Shown piece after piece: positions 32,865 through 44,710 of a stretch of DNA of 64,000 bases (positions within the stretch are counted from its first letter, which is position 1; each line of letters begins with the position of its first letter). The notes under the pieces were generated by a model. That model was given only the letters and a program-made list of their open reading frames with translations. It had not been told where the DNA came from and did no database searches. Both the position numbers and the translations under genes were made by a program. The stretch comes from Strongylocentrotus droebachiensis (Eukaryota > Echinodermata > Echinoidea > Camarodonta > Strongylocentrotidae): the NCBI GenBank assembly GCA_035222895.1, contig JAVYIG010000174.1:62001-126000 (forward strand), in the 5' to 3' direction.

Positions 32865-33277
32865 GGTTAGGAGAGTACGGAAGGTCTTTCTTTATTTCCG
32901 AAATGTACTGCTCTTAATGTCCATCTTCATCAGACTAAGTACTGCAGACTGTAGATTGAGATAGAGCCAAAAAAATGTATGACCCGTTCATTCATTTTCC
33001 ACAGAAAGTGTTTCGTCTCCGTGATTTAGTGCGTTTTATTCCAACGCTTCCGTCCCAATTAGATGAAGAAGGTTAGGGGAGTACGGAAGATCGGTATTTA
33101 ATTGCGAAATATACCGCTCTTAATGTTCATCTTCATCAGGCTAAGTACTACAGACTGTAGATTGAGATAGAGACGAAAAAATGTATGACCCGTTCATTCA
33201 TTTTCCACAGAAAGTGTTTCGCCTCTGTGATTACGTGCGTTTAATTCAAACGATTGCGTCCTAATGAGATGATGATA
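32865..33277. repeat. 206-bp tandem duplication just upstream of gamma1
   Basis: GGTTAGG(A/G)GAGTACGGAAG begins two successive units (32865 and 33071). Both contain TTCATCTTCATCAG-like and TGTATGACCCGTTCATTCAT sequences. The same doubling lies upstream of gamma2 (43105-43505) but gamma3 has only one unit (59289-59497). It lies 50-460 bp upstream of the start codon, where proximal promoter elements would sit. Confidence 0.8.
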
Positions 33278-36200
33278 AATAGATAAGAGCAGAAGTGATG
33301 AGATACAACGAGATGGCAGAAACGTAACTGACAGATTGATGAAGTTTTCATGCCGAAATATGAAACTGGAAAGCAAACATGACGTGACCAGTAGCCACTA
33401 TCCAAATTTTGTGTCTCGATTCCCTTTTTTGTTTAAAGAGAGAGAGGGGCAGGGAGATAGTTCTGAACAACACCGTGCACTAATTACATGTTTTTGACTG
33501 CAAATCATGTCTACCAATTGCAATCAGGTCTATATTCATGTATTATTTGACCGATAGCCTAATTTCATTTATGAGAAAACAGGCTGAAAGATGAATGGAA
33601 TAGACATGGTAAAATTAAACCTCGATGGCAAATGAAAAAGAAAATCTTTTGCACGCGTCTGAGGTAAATTGCTTTATTTGGGTTATCGTACCATCGCTGG
33701 GAGTATTAGTAAACATGGAAACAAATGGATTTGAACTATCAATATAGATCTTGACATTCATGTTGATATTAAGTGAGTAATTGACAGCTTGATTGACTTT
33801 TCTGCTTAATGAATGTACCATCAACAAACACATGGCGACCGCTGTCTTACCGGAAAGTTTTTGTTATTCGACAAAGCTTTTAAAGATAGCTTGTATTATT
33901 TTGAATTTTAACGAAACTTCATCAGGTTTTAGCACGTTTGTGAACATATTCATTTATTTATCAAAGATATTAAGTGAGTAATTGACAGCTTAATTATTTT
34001 GTCTGCTGAACTAATGAATCATCAACGAACACAGGGCAGTCGCTTCATTCGTAAACGAGTTCTTTTTTTCGACAATACTTTGAGAGCTCGCCTGTATTTT
34101 TTACATTTTCAATGTGACTGCCTCAATTTTAAGCATGTTTGGAACAAATTCATTATAAAGATACATTATGAATTGTATGCAATTTTATCTTATATGAAAC
34201 AGAATATACAGAAAATCATGTAGAGTGCTGTTACGTATCAAAGGAAGTCAAAACCTACTCTCAAAAACTCATTCTGAAAAGAAAGAGAGAGAGAGAGAGA
34301 GAACAAAAATAAGAAGAACAGCGCATATGCATCCAATTAAGCGGGGTATGATTACAATTATTGGTCAATTATAAATGATTCTCTCTCGAGTACTTCACAT
34401 TTCATTCACTAAACACTATTTCATCGTAAGGTACCTTCACAACAATGTCTGGAATGCAGTTTCTGTGATATTTCAACATGAGATGATGACAGATAAAAAC
34501 GGACACGCCTGACTTGGTCAAGCTACAGAATGGTCTTTATTATTAGATGGTCTTAAAGCGGCGTCAGCTACTGCATGGTGGGATCTGCGAAGGGTCATGT
34601 AAGACTGTAGTTACATGTACATACACAAGTGAGAGTGAATGAACACTTCCAACAATTATTTTACTTCCTTTTCAATGATAAACGTTCTTCTTTGAACTAG
34701 TGTTCCGTCAATGCCGGGTTTTTTTCTTCAAATAAGAAACACTGCGCTAGGCCTCTTTACATTCACAGTAACAAAATGAAACGGAATGCTTTTTTGCGGG
34801 TACTTGAGATTTAATAGAGGATGGAATCTTGTTACCCTGAATATCAACATCATGAATATAGCAACAACTACGACACAAACTTTCCCAACTGAATATAGAA
34901 TACTTTTACTTTAAATGTTACACTGCTCCGATCCACCCCAGAGAACCCGGGTATTACTTTCGAATCTTTTGATCAATGTATACAAGTATCTGCACCTGAA
35001 AACACTGGATAATGGAGCCGGCATGTCCAATCCAAAGTACTCTCTGCATCAGGGCCACCAACAGACCAGAACTTGTGTACAACCCCCCACAGCCCGTAAA
35101 AAGGCGACACTGTTTCCTGCATTAATTAGGGCGAACAGAGTTTACCTTCCCATTTGGAACTGTGAGTACAGGATATACGTATAACACCCCTCTGCATACA
35201 AAGAAGGCAAACAGTTCCACTGTATTACACAGGCGAACAGATGCCTAATTTACAGGCGGGTAAGGTTATAAATAAACGACAGGACGGAATGCCTGTTATC
35301 ATCGGGGCCCCAACCGGAAACCAATTAATATTGAGCCCTGCAAGATACAGTAACAATGGCCAATTAAAATAATCTAATTCATATTCTCAAAAACACAACC
35401 TTCCCATGAGGTAATTTGCAGCAGTGTGTAATACACATATTAACCTTTACATGTATATATTAATATATATATATATATGACAATAAAATGAAAAAGATTG
35501 GTACTCTAGTAATTACAGTGTGACTTTCTTTCTTGAATCTGGAAGTTGAAATTGGAGCTAGACTTTACCTCCCGCCCACCCAGTCCTCCAAACCCGCCCG
35601 TCGACAAAATGGGCCCGTACACCAATATTTACTGTGAAGCCCCCAAATACTTTTATATCTGGCATAAATACAAGCATTTTAAGTGCTGCTTTAGGGCTTC
35701 CCGGTCTTGAATTTTTACTTCAGGTAGAAGCCACAAAGTCCTCTTTCTCCATTCTGTTTCTCTTATTTTTCTGCCTTGAAAATGAAGTTATTACTAAAGT
35801 TGCATGGATTGCCCTTTAATGCGACTCTCTTGCACAAAAGCTCTTTCAACTCTGCGATATATGATATGGATACAAAATTCAGACTGAATATGAGGTGAAT
35901 CACATTTCTTTGGTAAGCAAAATAAGAGTATTTACAATACTCCATGAACTATAGGATGGCTACCTTCTTACTGTATTATAAGGCCCTGGAAAATAGAAAT
36001 TATTGTATTCATATATCTTGTTATTATCGTCACATATTTTACACACCAGTAACTTAAAAAGTTTGCACACTCTTCACTGTTTGCTGCAATAGTGCAGAAA
36101 CCCAATTCCTGATTTCAAGAAGAAGTGACTCAAATTGTGCCCTCTTTCACAAATGAAACTAGAAACGAAGGTCACAGTTCTACACATGATGCTTCACAGT

Positions 36201-36850
36201 GAACACACATTCTGACCAGCCTCTTCATTTCATTTCAGGTATTAAGAAGGTTCAACATTTAATCTCTTTTGGTTCTGTCTTGTAAGTTCATTATTATTAT
36301 TCCATTGATATATTACATGATAGTGCTGCAACCCATGATTTTTTAATGATGAAGTGAATGCAATTAGTGATATTAGAACCAATGATATGTTTATTATAAA
36401 ACCAGATTGATCATTTTAGGGATGCAGACCTAGCATATTTATCTACGTATTAAACACGTTTATATTGTATGGTGTTAGTTATGTTTATGAAGCATTTAGA
36501 TGATATTATGGTCGTATTATTATTTAATAGAAGTAGTAAATCTTTATGTATTCATACTAAGTCAGGTTAAACCTACAAGTGTGAACACGCCTCATAATGT
36601 ATGTATGATCGTAAATGTGAGAGGTATAGTGACTAGTTCATACCCCCACTTTACAATCGGAGCAAAAATGGGTAGAAGTAAAGTTAATCCTGATACCAAT
36701 TCAATAGTCTCTACATTGGGAAAATTTTCTATGGTTTTTATCTGAGATAGCTGGTGACATGTTATGACTATGGCTTTTGGACATCAAGGAAAACAGAGAA
36801 TTTGTGTAGTACAAGTGTCAGGACTGGATTCGTGAGTTTGTTATGAATTT
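33278..36850. repeat. Gamma-alpha spacer, cassette 1 side
   Basis: This spacer is matched by 43500-44160 plus 44640-47204 and by 49540-52650. It includes the conserved upstream block (33615-34740), a (GA)n run (34285-34303), an (AT)n run (35460-35477) and unremarkable DNA. Two plus-strand frames recur in the copies (34915-35184 and 35634-35819). Their differences are mainly amino-acid changing, so I do not call genes. Confidence 0.75.
33615..34740. promoter_or_regulatory. Conserved upstream block of the array, copy at gamma1
   Basis: Homologous to 30244-31380 upstream of beta1, starting GATGGCAAATGAAAAAGAAA and including GCACGCGTCTGAGGTAAATT, ACACGCCTGACTTGGTCAAG and CTACTGCATGGTGGGATCTG. 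So beta and gamma genes came with the same 5' DNA, which has stayed alignable although the proteins have diverged. Function is inferred, not shown. Confidence 0.45.
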
Positions 36851-36855
36851 GTAGT

Positions 36856-36956
36856 TTCTCTCTCTCTCTCTCTACCTCCTTCTCTTTCTCTAATCTCTCT
36901 CTTTGTCTCTCTCTCTGTCCCTCTCTCTCTCTGTCTCTCTCCCTTTTACTCCCTGT
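36856..36956. repeat. (CT)n tract at the alpha2 break
   Basis: CTCTCT runs of about 100 bp lie 60 bp beyond the point where alpha2 loses homology. The same tract is at 52640-52740 beside alpha3. Confidence 0.9.
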
Positions 36957-37019
36957 CATTTCTGTTTTTCCCTCTTTGATTGTCTAATATAATATTTGGA
37001 GACTGAGAGTGATTTCGCA

Positions 37020-37298
37020 AAGACGTTTTTGGTCTTTTCCACAGAGAACCACAAAATAACCCACAGGTTCCAACTGATACCCAAAACCATGCCAGGTACA
37101 GCTAGACTCTGGTAGAGGATTCGCATGTATTCCTGGAGCTCGTTTTGGTGTCTGATGACAACCAGGACAATGGAATTCAAAATTACGCAGAGGAAAATGA
37201 GTATTATCTTATAGGTTTAATACAGTCTCTTTGTCAGGACTACCAACGTTTGTATGGTTTACTATGTTCAAACATTCCGTCATCATGGTAGTAGCCAT
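37020..37298 (-). pseudogene. Receptor alpha2: 5' fragment of a GPCR gene
   Basis: It starts at ATG 37298 (MATTMMTECLNIVNHTNV) and runs through TM1 and TM2 to WFSVEKTKN, then homology with alpha1 ends near 37020. TM3 to TM7 are gone. An insertion of four bases near 37214 (GTATTAAACCTAT against GTAATCTAT in alpha1) also breaks the frame between the N-terminus and TM1, after which LNSIVLVVIRHQ and MRILYQSLAVPGMVLGISW are readable. The TM2 Asp of relatives (VADM/VSDM) is Gly here. It is dead. It shares its break and its insertion with alpha3, so both happened before cassettes 2 and 3 separated. Confidence 0.9.
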
Positions 37299-39627
37299 CT
37301 TACAGAACAAACATTTAGATAGTCTTGATCAACACGGTCTAAATTTCGTGCGCGTTCTTATGAATCCGAATGACGGTTAGCAAATATGGAAGGGCTGTAC
37401 AAAACTGTTCAATTTATTCCAAATTCAACACATCATGAACGCCTTTTTTTCTTTGAAGCCAATCAGTTTCTGAGACATGTCGAGCGTGAAAAGCAGCTAA
37501 TGGAAGTGTGATAGAAAAATAAGTGCTGGCGTTTATTGTTTGTCATGAATGCTGTATGGTTAGTGTTCAATTAGTGGACTCCGTGATGACGTTTGTCAAC
37601 ATGAATAGTAGGCTACACTAATATTGAGTTCGTAAATTAAGATGTCGTTTAGTTACAATAGGTGAGTGAAAGGCTTTAGGAAGTTCTTGTCAAAATATGA
37701 GACCATTCAATACACCAATGGAGTTACAAGAACGACCGTCGTGTGTGCCTGAATGAAGGTGGTCTCCCACGACACGACTGTGGCGGTACAAAGCGCTGCC
37801 ATGTTTCTTCTTCTTTTTTCTTCTTTGTTGGTATTAATTAAGCAATTAGTCAGAGTTTACTTTTTTAGCCCGAAATTCCCTTTAATGTACATGTACATAA
37901 AAATATAAAATAAAGTATACCCGTTTTCTGTCACATAATTTCACTTTTATTCACTTTCTTTTTACCTCCTTACTGCAAATATATAACAGATTCTCAGTGG
38001 TCATTCAAATATCAAAGTTCAAATTTTTATTTTCATTTTCAACAGGTAAAATACAAATGATATACTGTATATAATTACCCTTCTGAAAATTATCCCCCCC
38101 CTACCAGAATCATCCCCCGTCTCCCCGAAGACAACTACCACCCGAAAACAAATTCTCGGGGGCAGGTTATCCTTGGTGACCCTGGGGAGAGGAGGAGGGG
38201 GGGGGGGGGGTGTCCTAGGGGTAATTTTCCAGGGAGTTATTGTCCTTGAGGGGTAGTTTTCCCGGGCTTTATTTTTCGGGAGATGATTGTCCAAGGGTTA
38301 ATTGTCCTGATACGGCCTATTCCGTATACAACATTTAAAAAATAGAAAATGAGAAAAAAAAATCACTTTACCTGAGCATGACATTTTCATGCAATCTTTG
38401 CAGCTAGGTGGTCTGGCAAAATTTCAAGAGTTTCCAAGAGCCAAGTAGAAGGTAGATGTAAATTAATGTTGGGCGAAATTGATTGCCAAAGTGCTTATTT
38501 AACCATCAATTATTGAAAAGGGAAGGTACTAATGACGCTTTTACAAAATTAATTCATGGTTAGCATTAGAGAAGCCAGTAGCCGTTACAAGAGGGAGCAG
38601 AATGTTTTTTTTAATCCCTTGGATATAGCATTATTGTATGATCCAAATTGACAGCGGACAACGAAAAAGTTCAGTGAGCGTTTAGCCCTAGACAGATTAC
38701 TTGTTGACAGACCACCGTGTTTTTTAGGGGGACGATTCCAACGTTTAACCTCTTAAAGGAGAATATAATTTCAACAGTAAAACTATTCTTAAAGAAAGCA
38801 GAAAATTTGAAAAGCTGATTGATGAAAGTTTGAAATAATATCGGACAAAAATTGAGAAAGTTATGACATTTTGAAAGTTGTATGGGCACTTCAAATTGGC
38901 AGAATCGGCAGTGTCACTGTGTCGAGAACTTGACAAATTTCCCATTTATTTCGACACACAATTGTTCAAAAAATATGAGTCGGCAAGGTCTTTTCTTCTA
39001 GACTTTAACTTTTGATAATCTGCTACCCACTATATATTTTGAGACGTGCCCCAAAGAAGAAGGGAACGCGCTTAGGAGAAAAACAAAAATGTATTACATT
39101 ATGGTACACGACAAACGGGAGAGTTGTCCGTGAATGCGTTTTAGTCCACTGACCAATTGTAATTTTGCAATTCGCATAGATTTTAGTGATCTCATCTTTG
39201 GAACACTCATAACTTGTTATAATTGGACCGATTAATTTCATGCTGTGGAACTCTATACAACTCTATACCTTTTTTCATTCATGTGGCTATTAGGGCTAAG
39301 ATTATTGAAATATTTTCGTTTACCAAATTAGAAGACTAGTATTCACATATTGTACATTTCATATAACCTTTTTAACAAAATAATATTATCATGTCAAGAT
39401 CCATCATCAATTATCAGGTTATTCGGCAGTAACTGAGATACTATTTTTTCAGCGTTTCAATGTTTCGACAAACTTGATAAAAATTGGTGTTTAATGCCAA
39501 TTTCTTGGACAACACCGAAAAGGTACCTTCAAACAAAATTCAACCATCAGCTTTCTCGTGGGCATTTCATTTTTTCATCGTTCTCGATCGTTTGTAAAAA
39601 ACCTTTCAATCTATAAATGTAATCTAA
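37299..39627. repeat. Alpha-beta spacer, cassette 2
   Basis: Nearly the same as 53085-55370 and a diverged match to 25839-29035. It holds the G-run minisatellite (38080-38330) and the old foldback-like repeat (38640-39240), but neither of the cassette 1 MITEs. No gene seen. Confidence 0.8.
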
Positions 39628-40666
39628 TCAATTTCTCAGACACTTCTTAAAAGCTACGAAACACATTCTTCTTGCCTCAGAGTTTGTTAGGAGGTAAATG
39701 ATGGGCTGTACCCACGGAAAGCTCCCTGAAATCGTGTCAAAGGCATTCGTCAAAGTCGGAGGCAACAGTGTCACAAAGTTAATTACATAAGGTGTCCAGA
39801 CCATACAGAAAGTGGCCGTCGATAGTAGAATTGTGGCAAATCCTTTCATCCCTCTCCTGCGTGGTCGATGACGTTTCATGTTGAGATCACGTACGACATC
39901 GATTTGAAGATTCCCTGGCGATATCCTAGGATCGTGATCTTTAGAATTGCGTGGATCAATGTCTGCACGATTGATTCGGATAGTAGGGAGAGGGTGTTCA
40001 AAAGGTCCGACTGCATTTCTTAATCGACGAGCAATGAGTAGTAATCGTATATTCAATATTGATGTAATGACAATTGCCGCACAAATAGGAATTATTTGAA
40101 AACTCGTGTGCACTGTTGACGTCCATGTAGCCTTTGCACTGAGATCTTGGGCTAGACAACGTTCTGTCAAGAGTTTCATGAACGGTGAAGATGGAATCGG
40201 GAGATATATTCCACAGATTAGCATTATCAACAGAAAGACGCATGCAATTGCAAAGTAAAATCTTGTTCTGGTCACAATCGTGTAGTATCGTAGTGGTCTT
40301 GAGACGAGGAGGTATAGGTTTAAACTGATTCCGCAGAGACACGCCATTACGGAAATATAAACAACATGGAACACATAGGGAAAAGCCATACTCAGGATAA
40401 AGCAAGTGGTCTTTGTGTTGTCAATTGAAAACCAGAGAAGGAGCCAGACGTTCCAATTAAGTCCTAAAACAATGTCTAGTACAGCAAGAATCTGATAAAA
40501 AATTCTCATGTAATCTTGGATCTCGGTTTGATGTTTAATAACAACCAAGACGATCACATTCAGAATTACGCTTAGACAAATCGGGACAATTTTATAAAGC
40601 TTCCTGTTGTAATATGCTGATGCCGACTGTACTTGTTACCGTGAGTAATACTTCTGTAGGGGCCAT
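39628..40666 (-). pseudogene. Receptor beta2: GPCR with one frameshift in the N-terminal segment
   Basis: ATG at 40666 opens MAPTEVLLTVTSTVGISILQ, but one extra base near 40603 (GCTTTATAAAA against GCTTATAAAA in beta3) closes the frame before TM1. From about 40560 down, the other frame is open for 309 codons to the normal stop, covering late TM1 to TM7. It shows NLY for DRY, ERCLAQD, FCMVWTP and QPIIYLLTNSEARR. The first Met in that frame is MRIFYQ at the start of TM2, so no complete TM1 can be made. Total length is 1039 bp, one base more than intact beta3. It is best called a very young pseudogene; a sequencing error in a T-A rich run is possible. Confidence 0.85.
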
Positions 40667-41979
40667 TTTACAAGATGAATTATCTATATTTCAGTTAGAT
40701 GTCCATGCTTGTTGCATGCAATCGTTGCAGTACACTCTTTACGGCTGTCGGTGTCTTTTCTCATCAAGGCCAAGCAAGGCGGTCTCTTAACATGCTGAAC
40801 GATGCATGACGATCGCGAATAAAATGAAAATCTTGAGCACGCGTCTGAGCAAATTTCTTAATTTGGGTTATCGTACCATCGCTGGGAGTATTAGTACCCA
40901 TGGTAACAAAGGGATTTGACAGCTTGATTCATTATTCTACTTAATAACTAATGAACCATCAACAAACACCCGGCGACCGCTGTCCATCCGGAAAGTTTTT
41001 TTCGACAGAGCTTTGAGAGAGCCTGTATTTCCGACATCAATAGCAGGACTGCCTCAGATTTTAGCACGTTTGTGTACATATTCATTATTTGTATGGAAAA
41101 CTTCATCGATATTAAGTGAGTAATTGACAGCTTACTTTATCTTTCTGCTCTACTAATAAATCATCGACAAACTGAGGGCAAATGCTCCATTTTTAAAACG
41201 AGTTCTTTTTTTCCACAAAGCTTTGAGAGATCGCCTGTATTTCTTACATGTTCAATATGACTGCCTCAACTTTTAGCATGTTTGAAACAAATTCGTTATT
41301 GTTATCATCGTATGCAGTTGAATCATATATATGAAACAGACTATACAGAAAACCATGTAGAGTGCTGTTTATCAAAGGAAGTCAAAACTTGATCTCGAAA
41401 ACTCATTCTGACCAGAAAGAGAGAGAGAGATAACAAAAATAAGAAGAACAAAAGATATGCATCCAATGAAGCGGGGTATGATTACAATTATCGGTTAATT
41501 ATAAATGATTCTTTTTCCCGTGCTTAACATTTTATTCACTAAAAACTATTTCATCGTATTGTACCTTCACAACAATTTCTGTAATGCAGTTTCTGTGATT
41601 TTTCAAAATGAGAAGATGAGAGATAAAAACGAACACGCCTGACTTGGTCAAGCTACGTATACAGAATGGTCTTTATTATTAGATAGTCTTAGAGCGGCAT
41701 CAGCTACTGCATGGTGGGATCTGGGAAGGATCATGTCTATAGTTACTTGTACATACAAAAGTGAGAGTGAATTAACACTTCCAACAATCCCTTTACTTCC
41801 TTTTAAATGGTAAACGTGCTACTTGAAACTAGTGTTCCGCCAATGCCGTTTTGGGGGGTCAAATACGAAACCCTGCACTAGGCCTCTATAGACTAAGCAC
41901 ATGCGTCAAAAGGTTAAATCTGTTTTTAAAGACTGCATCTTAAGTGGTCTATCGTGTGCGTTCACCTTCCCTAATGTCT
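40667..41979. promoter_or_regulatory. Beta-gamma spacer with conserved upstream block, cassette 2
   Basis: Homologous to 30244-31739, with GCACGCGTCTGAG near 40840 and CACGCCTGACTTGGTCAAG near 41633. Its right part (41729-41979), with the gamma2 3' end, is the source of the extra copies at 44.2, 48.0 and 49.1 kb. No gene seen. The regulatory role is inferred from position and conservation only. Confidence 0.45.
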
Positions 41980-43053
41980 TCAAGTGGTGCTCGTGAAGTC
42001 GGTTTGTTTTGAAGCAATGTGGCGGAAAGCTACCAAACACATTCGCCTCGCTTCGGAGCTCGTCAGCAAGTAAATAATGGGCTCTAACCACGTATAGCAT
42101 CCTGACAAAATAGCCAAGATATTTTGTACCTCAGGATGTAACGGTACTATATAGAGGATCACAGTAGGTGTCCACACAACACAGAAAATGACCGTTATAA
42201 AGAAAATGGTGACGAACCCTTTTATTCCTCTTCTGCTTGGTCGATTACGGTTCATGTCGTGATCAGGTACGTCAATATTTTGTGGATTTACTAGCGCCTT
42301 ACCACGACCACGCTCTCTAAAAGGAGTGTTAGTCGTCATCACCTCTTCGTTAACAGGGACAGTACTGCGAAGGTTTTCAAAGTGTCCGACCGAATTTCTC
42401 AAGTGACGCGCAATGAGTAGTATGCGGAAATTCAGCATTGATGTAATGATCAGTGTTGCACAAATAGGAACTATTTGATAGCCGGTGTGAACTATAGTCG
42501 TCCATTTCGTGTTTGAGCTTGTATCTTGGGCCAAGCAACGTTCCGTCAAGAGCTTTATGAAGGGCGATTCTGGAATTGGTAGATATATCCCACAGCCAAG
42601 GACAATCACTAAAAAGATCATCGCAAGAGTAAAGTAAAATCTTGTTCTGGTCACAATCGTGTAATATCGTAGTGGTCTTGTAACAAGGAGATAAAAATTA
42701 AAACTTACCCCACAGAGACAAGCCATTACGGATATGTAAGATACGTGATACGCGAAAGGAAACACCATACTTATAATGGTACAAAACTCTTTACTTTTGG
42801 CTGGTGAATACCATAAAATGATCCAAATACTCCAACTGATTCCTAACAGCATATCCGCTAATGCAAGGACCTGATAAAGAATTCGCATGTATTCTTGGAG
42901 ATCGTTTTGGTGTTTGATTACGACTAAGACGATCGTATTCAAAATCACGCAGAGAAAAGTTGTCAAAATTCGTACTGTTTCACCCGACGGGCCACCACTA
43001 CCTGCCGCAACGTTGGTATCGTTAATCATGCTCAAAGCTTCTGTAGTCGCCAT
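41980..43053 (-). CDS. Receptor gamma2: intact rhodopsin-class GPCR, 357 aa
   Basis: ATG at 43053 (KMATTEALSM), 357 codons without a break. Approximate helices: TM1 28-48 (Asn39), TM2 56-82 (Asp67), TM3 91-124 (Cys91), TM4 137-158, TM5 192-216, TM6 278-303 (Trp294-Thr-Pro296), TM7 310-332. ECL2 Cys173 can pair with Cys91. The DRY position is Asn119-Phe120-Tyr121; gamma1 and gamma3 have Leu at 120. The NPxxY position is Glu324-Pro-Ile-Ile-Tyr328. Sequon NDT at 11-13. The third loop is about 60 residues and basic at its end (RPSRRGIKGF). The protein is close to gamma1 along its whole length. Its last 75-107 codons and 3' flank have been copied four more times downstream of the promoter side (44.4-49.5 kb). 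Confidence 0.94.
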   Translation of the reverse strand: MATTEALSMINDTNVAAGSGGPSGETVRILTTFLCVILNTIVLVVIKHQNDLQEYMRILYQVLALADMLLGISWSIWIILWYSPAKSKEFCTIISMVFPFAYHVSYISVMACLCGVSFNFYLLVTRPLRYYTIVTRTRFYFTLAMIFLVIVLGCGIYLPIPESPFIKLLTERCLAQDTSSNTKWTTIVHTGYQIVPICATLIITSMLNFRILLIARHLRNSVGHFENLRSTVPVNEEVMTTNTPFRERGRGKALVNPQNIDVPDHDMNRNRPSRRGIKGFVTIFFITVIFCVVWTPTVILYIVPLHPEVQNILAILSGCYTWLEPIIYLLTSSEARRMCLVAFRHIASKQTDFTSTT

Positions 43054-43104
43054 TTTGAAGAAGACACCCTGTAGATACTGAGAGTTCAGACTTTTACATC
43101 AAAA

Positions 43105-43505
43105 GGTGAGGAGAGCATGTAAGGTCGTTCTTTAATTACGAAATGTACTGCTCTAAATGTTCATCTTCATCAGACTAAGTACTGCAGACTCTAGATTGAG
43201 GTAAATTGAAAATGTATGAACAGTTCACGCATTTTTCACAGAAAGTGTTTCGTCTCCGTGATTTAGTGCGTTTTATTCCAACGCTTGCGTCCCAATTAGA
43301 TGATGAAGGTTAGGGGAGTACGGAAGATCGGTATTTAATTGCGAAATGTACCGCTCTTAATGTTCATCTTCATCAGGCTAAGTACTACAGACTGTAGATT
43401 GAGATAGAGACGAAAAAATGTATGACCCGTTCATTCATTTTCCACAGAAAGTGTTTCGCCTCTGTGATTACGTGCGTTTAATTCAAACGATTGCGTCCTA
43501 ATGTA
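43105..43505. repeat. ~203-bp tandem duplication upstream of gamma2
   Basis: Two units begin at 43105 (GGTGAGGAGAGCATG) and 43308 (GGTTAGGGGAGTACGG), the counterpart of 32865-33277. The first unit has diverged more (a short deletion near 43205). Confidence 0.8.
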
Positions 43506-44082
43506 ATGATGATAAATAGATAAGAGCAGAAGTGATGAGATACAACGAGACGGCAGAAACGTAACTGACAGATTGATGAAGTTTTCATGCCGAAATATGA
43601 AACTGGAAAGCAAACATGACGTGACCATTAGCCACTATCCAAATTTTGTGTCTCGATTCCCTTTTTTGTTTAAAGAGAGAGAGGGGCAGGGAGAGAGTTC
43701 TGAACAACACCGTGCACCAATTACATGTTTTTGACTGCAAATCATGTCTACCAATTGCAATCAGGTCTATATTCATGTATTATTTGACCGATAGCCTAAT
43801 TTCATTTATGAGAAAACATTAGATATCCGTTGCTAGGCATTATTATATTAACAGGCTGAAAGATGAATGGAATAGACATGGTAAAATTAAACCTCGATGG
43901 CAAATGAAAAAGAAAATCTTTTGCACGCGTCTGAGGTAAATTGCTTTATTTGGGTTATCGTACCATCGCTGGGAGTATTAGTAAAATGGAAACAAATGGA
44001 TTTGAACTATCAATATAGATCTTGACATTCATGATGATATTAAGTGAGTAATTGACAGCTTGATTGACTTTTCTGCTTAATG

Positions 44083-44710
44083 AATGTACCATCAACAAAC
44101 ACACGGCGACCGCTGTCTTACCGGAAAGTTTTTGTTATTCGACAAAGCTTTTAAAGGATCATGTCTATAGTTACTTGTACATACAAAAGTGAGAGTGAAT
44201 TAACACTTCCAACAATCCCTTTACTTCCTTTTAAATGGTAAACGTGCTACTTGAAACTAGTGTTCCGCCAATGCCGTTTTGGGGGGTCAAATACGAAACC
44301 CTGCACTAGGCCTCTATAGACTAAGCACATGCGTCAAAAGGTTAAATCTGTTTTTAAAGACTGCATCTTAAGTGGTCTATCGTGTGCGTTCACCTTCCCT
44401 AATGTCTTCAAGTGGTGCTCGTGAAGTCGGTTTGTTTTGAAGCAATGTGGCGGAAAGCTACCAAACACATTCGCCTCGCTTCGGAGCTCGTCAGCAAGTA
44501 AATAATGGGCTCTAACCACGTATAGCATCCTGACAAAATAGCCAAGATATTTTGTACCTCAGGATGTAACGGTACTATATAGAGGATCACAGTAGGTGTC
44601 CACACAACACAGAAAATGACCGTTATAAAGAAAATGAATGTACCATCAACAAACACACGGCGACCGCTGTCTTACCGGAAAGTTTTTGTTATTCGACAAA
44701 GCTTTTAAAG
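44083..44710. repeat. 554-bp duplication unit with inserted gamma2 3' segment
   Basis: A 74-bp sequence (AATGTACCATCAACAAACAC to GACAAAGCTTTTAAAG) occurs at 44083-44156 and again at 44637-44710. Between them lie 480 bp (44157-44636) that copy 41729-42208 with no difference I could see. The junctions share AAGGA-type and AATG microhomology with the source and target. This is the layout expected of template switching during replication. Confidence 0.85.
44408..44636 (-). pseudogene. Orphan gamma 3' end, copy A (TM6-TM7)
   Basis: It encodes the last ~75 residues of gamma2 (FFITVIFCVVWTP ... EPIIYLL ... stop) as a perfect-looking copy, cut on its 5' side at 44636 and fused to spacer DNA. It has no start or promoter of its own and cannot make a receptor. 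The same fusion is repeated as copy D. Confidence 0.92.

Noticed and set aside
34915-35184. Plus-strand frame of 89-90 codons that recurs at 45745-46017 and 50647-50919
   Set aside because: The frame is open in all copies and even keeps a 3-bp indel, but between 34915 and 45745 I count about nine amino-acid changes against one silent change. That is what drifting non-coding DNA shows. No domain is recognised.
35634-35819. Plus-strand frame of 61 codons, also at 51386-51571
   Set aside because: It is broken in the third copy (46490-46680), has no domain, and lies in duplicated spacer with converted patches.
39628-40557. Beta2 as an intact 309-residue receptor
   Set aside because: The frame opens at GTG inside TM1 and the first ATG is at TM2. 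The proper start at 40666 is in another frame, one base off.
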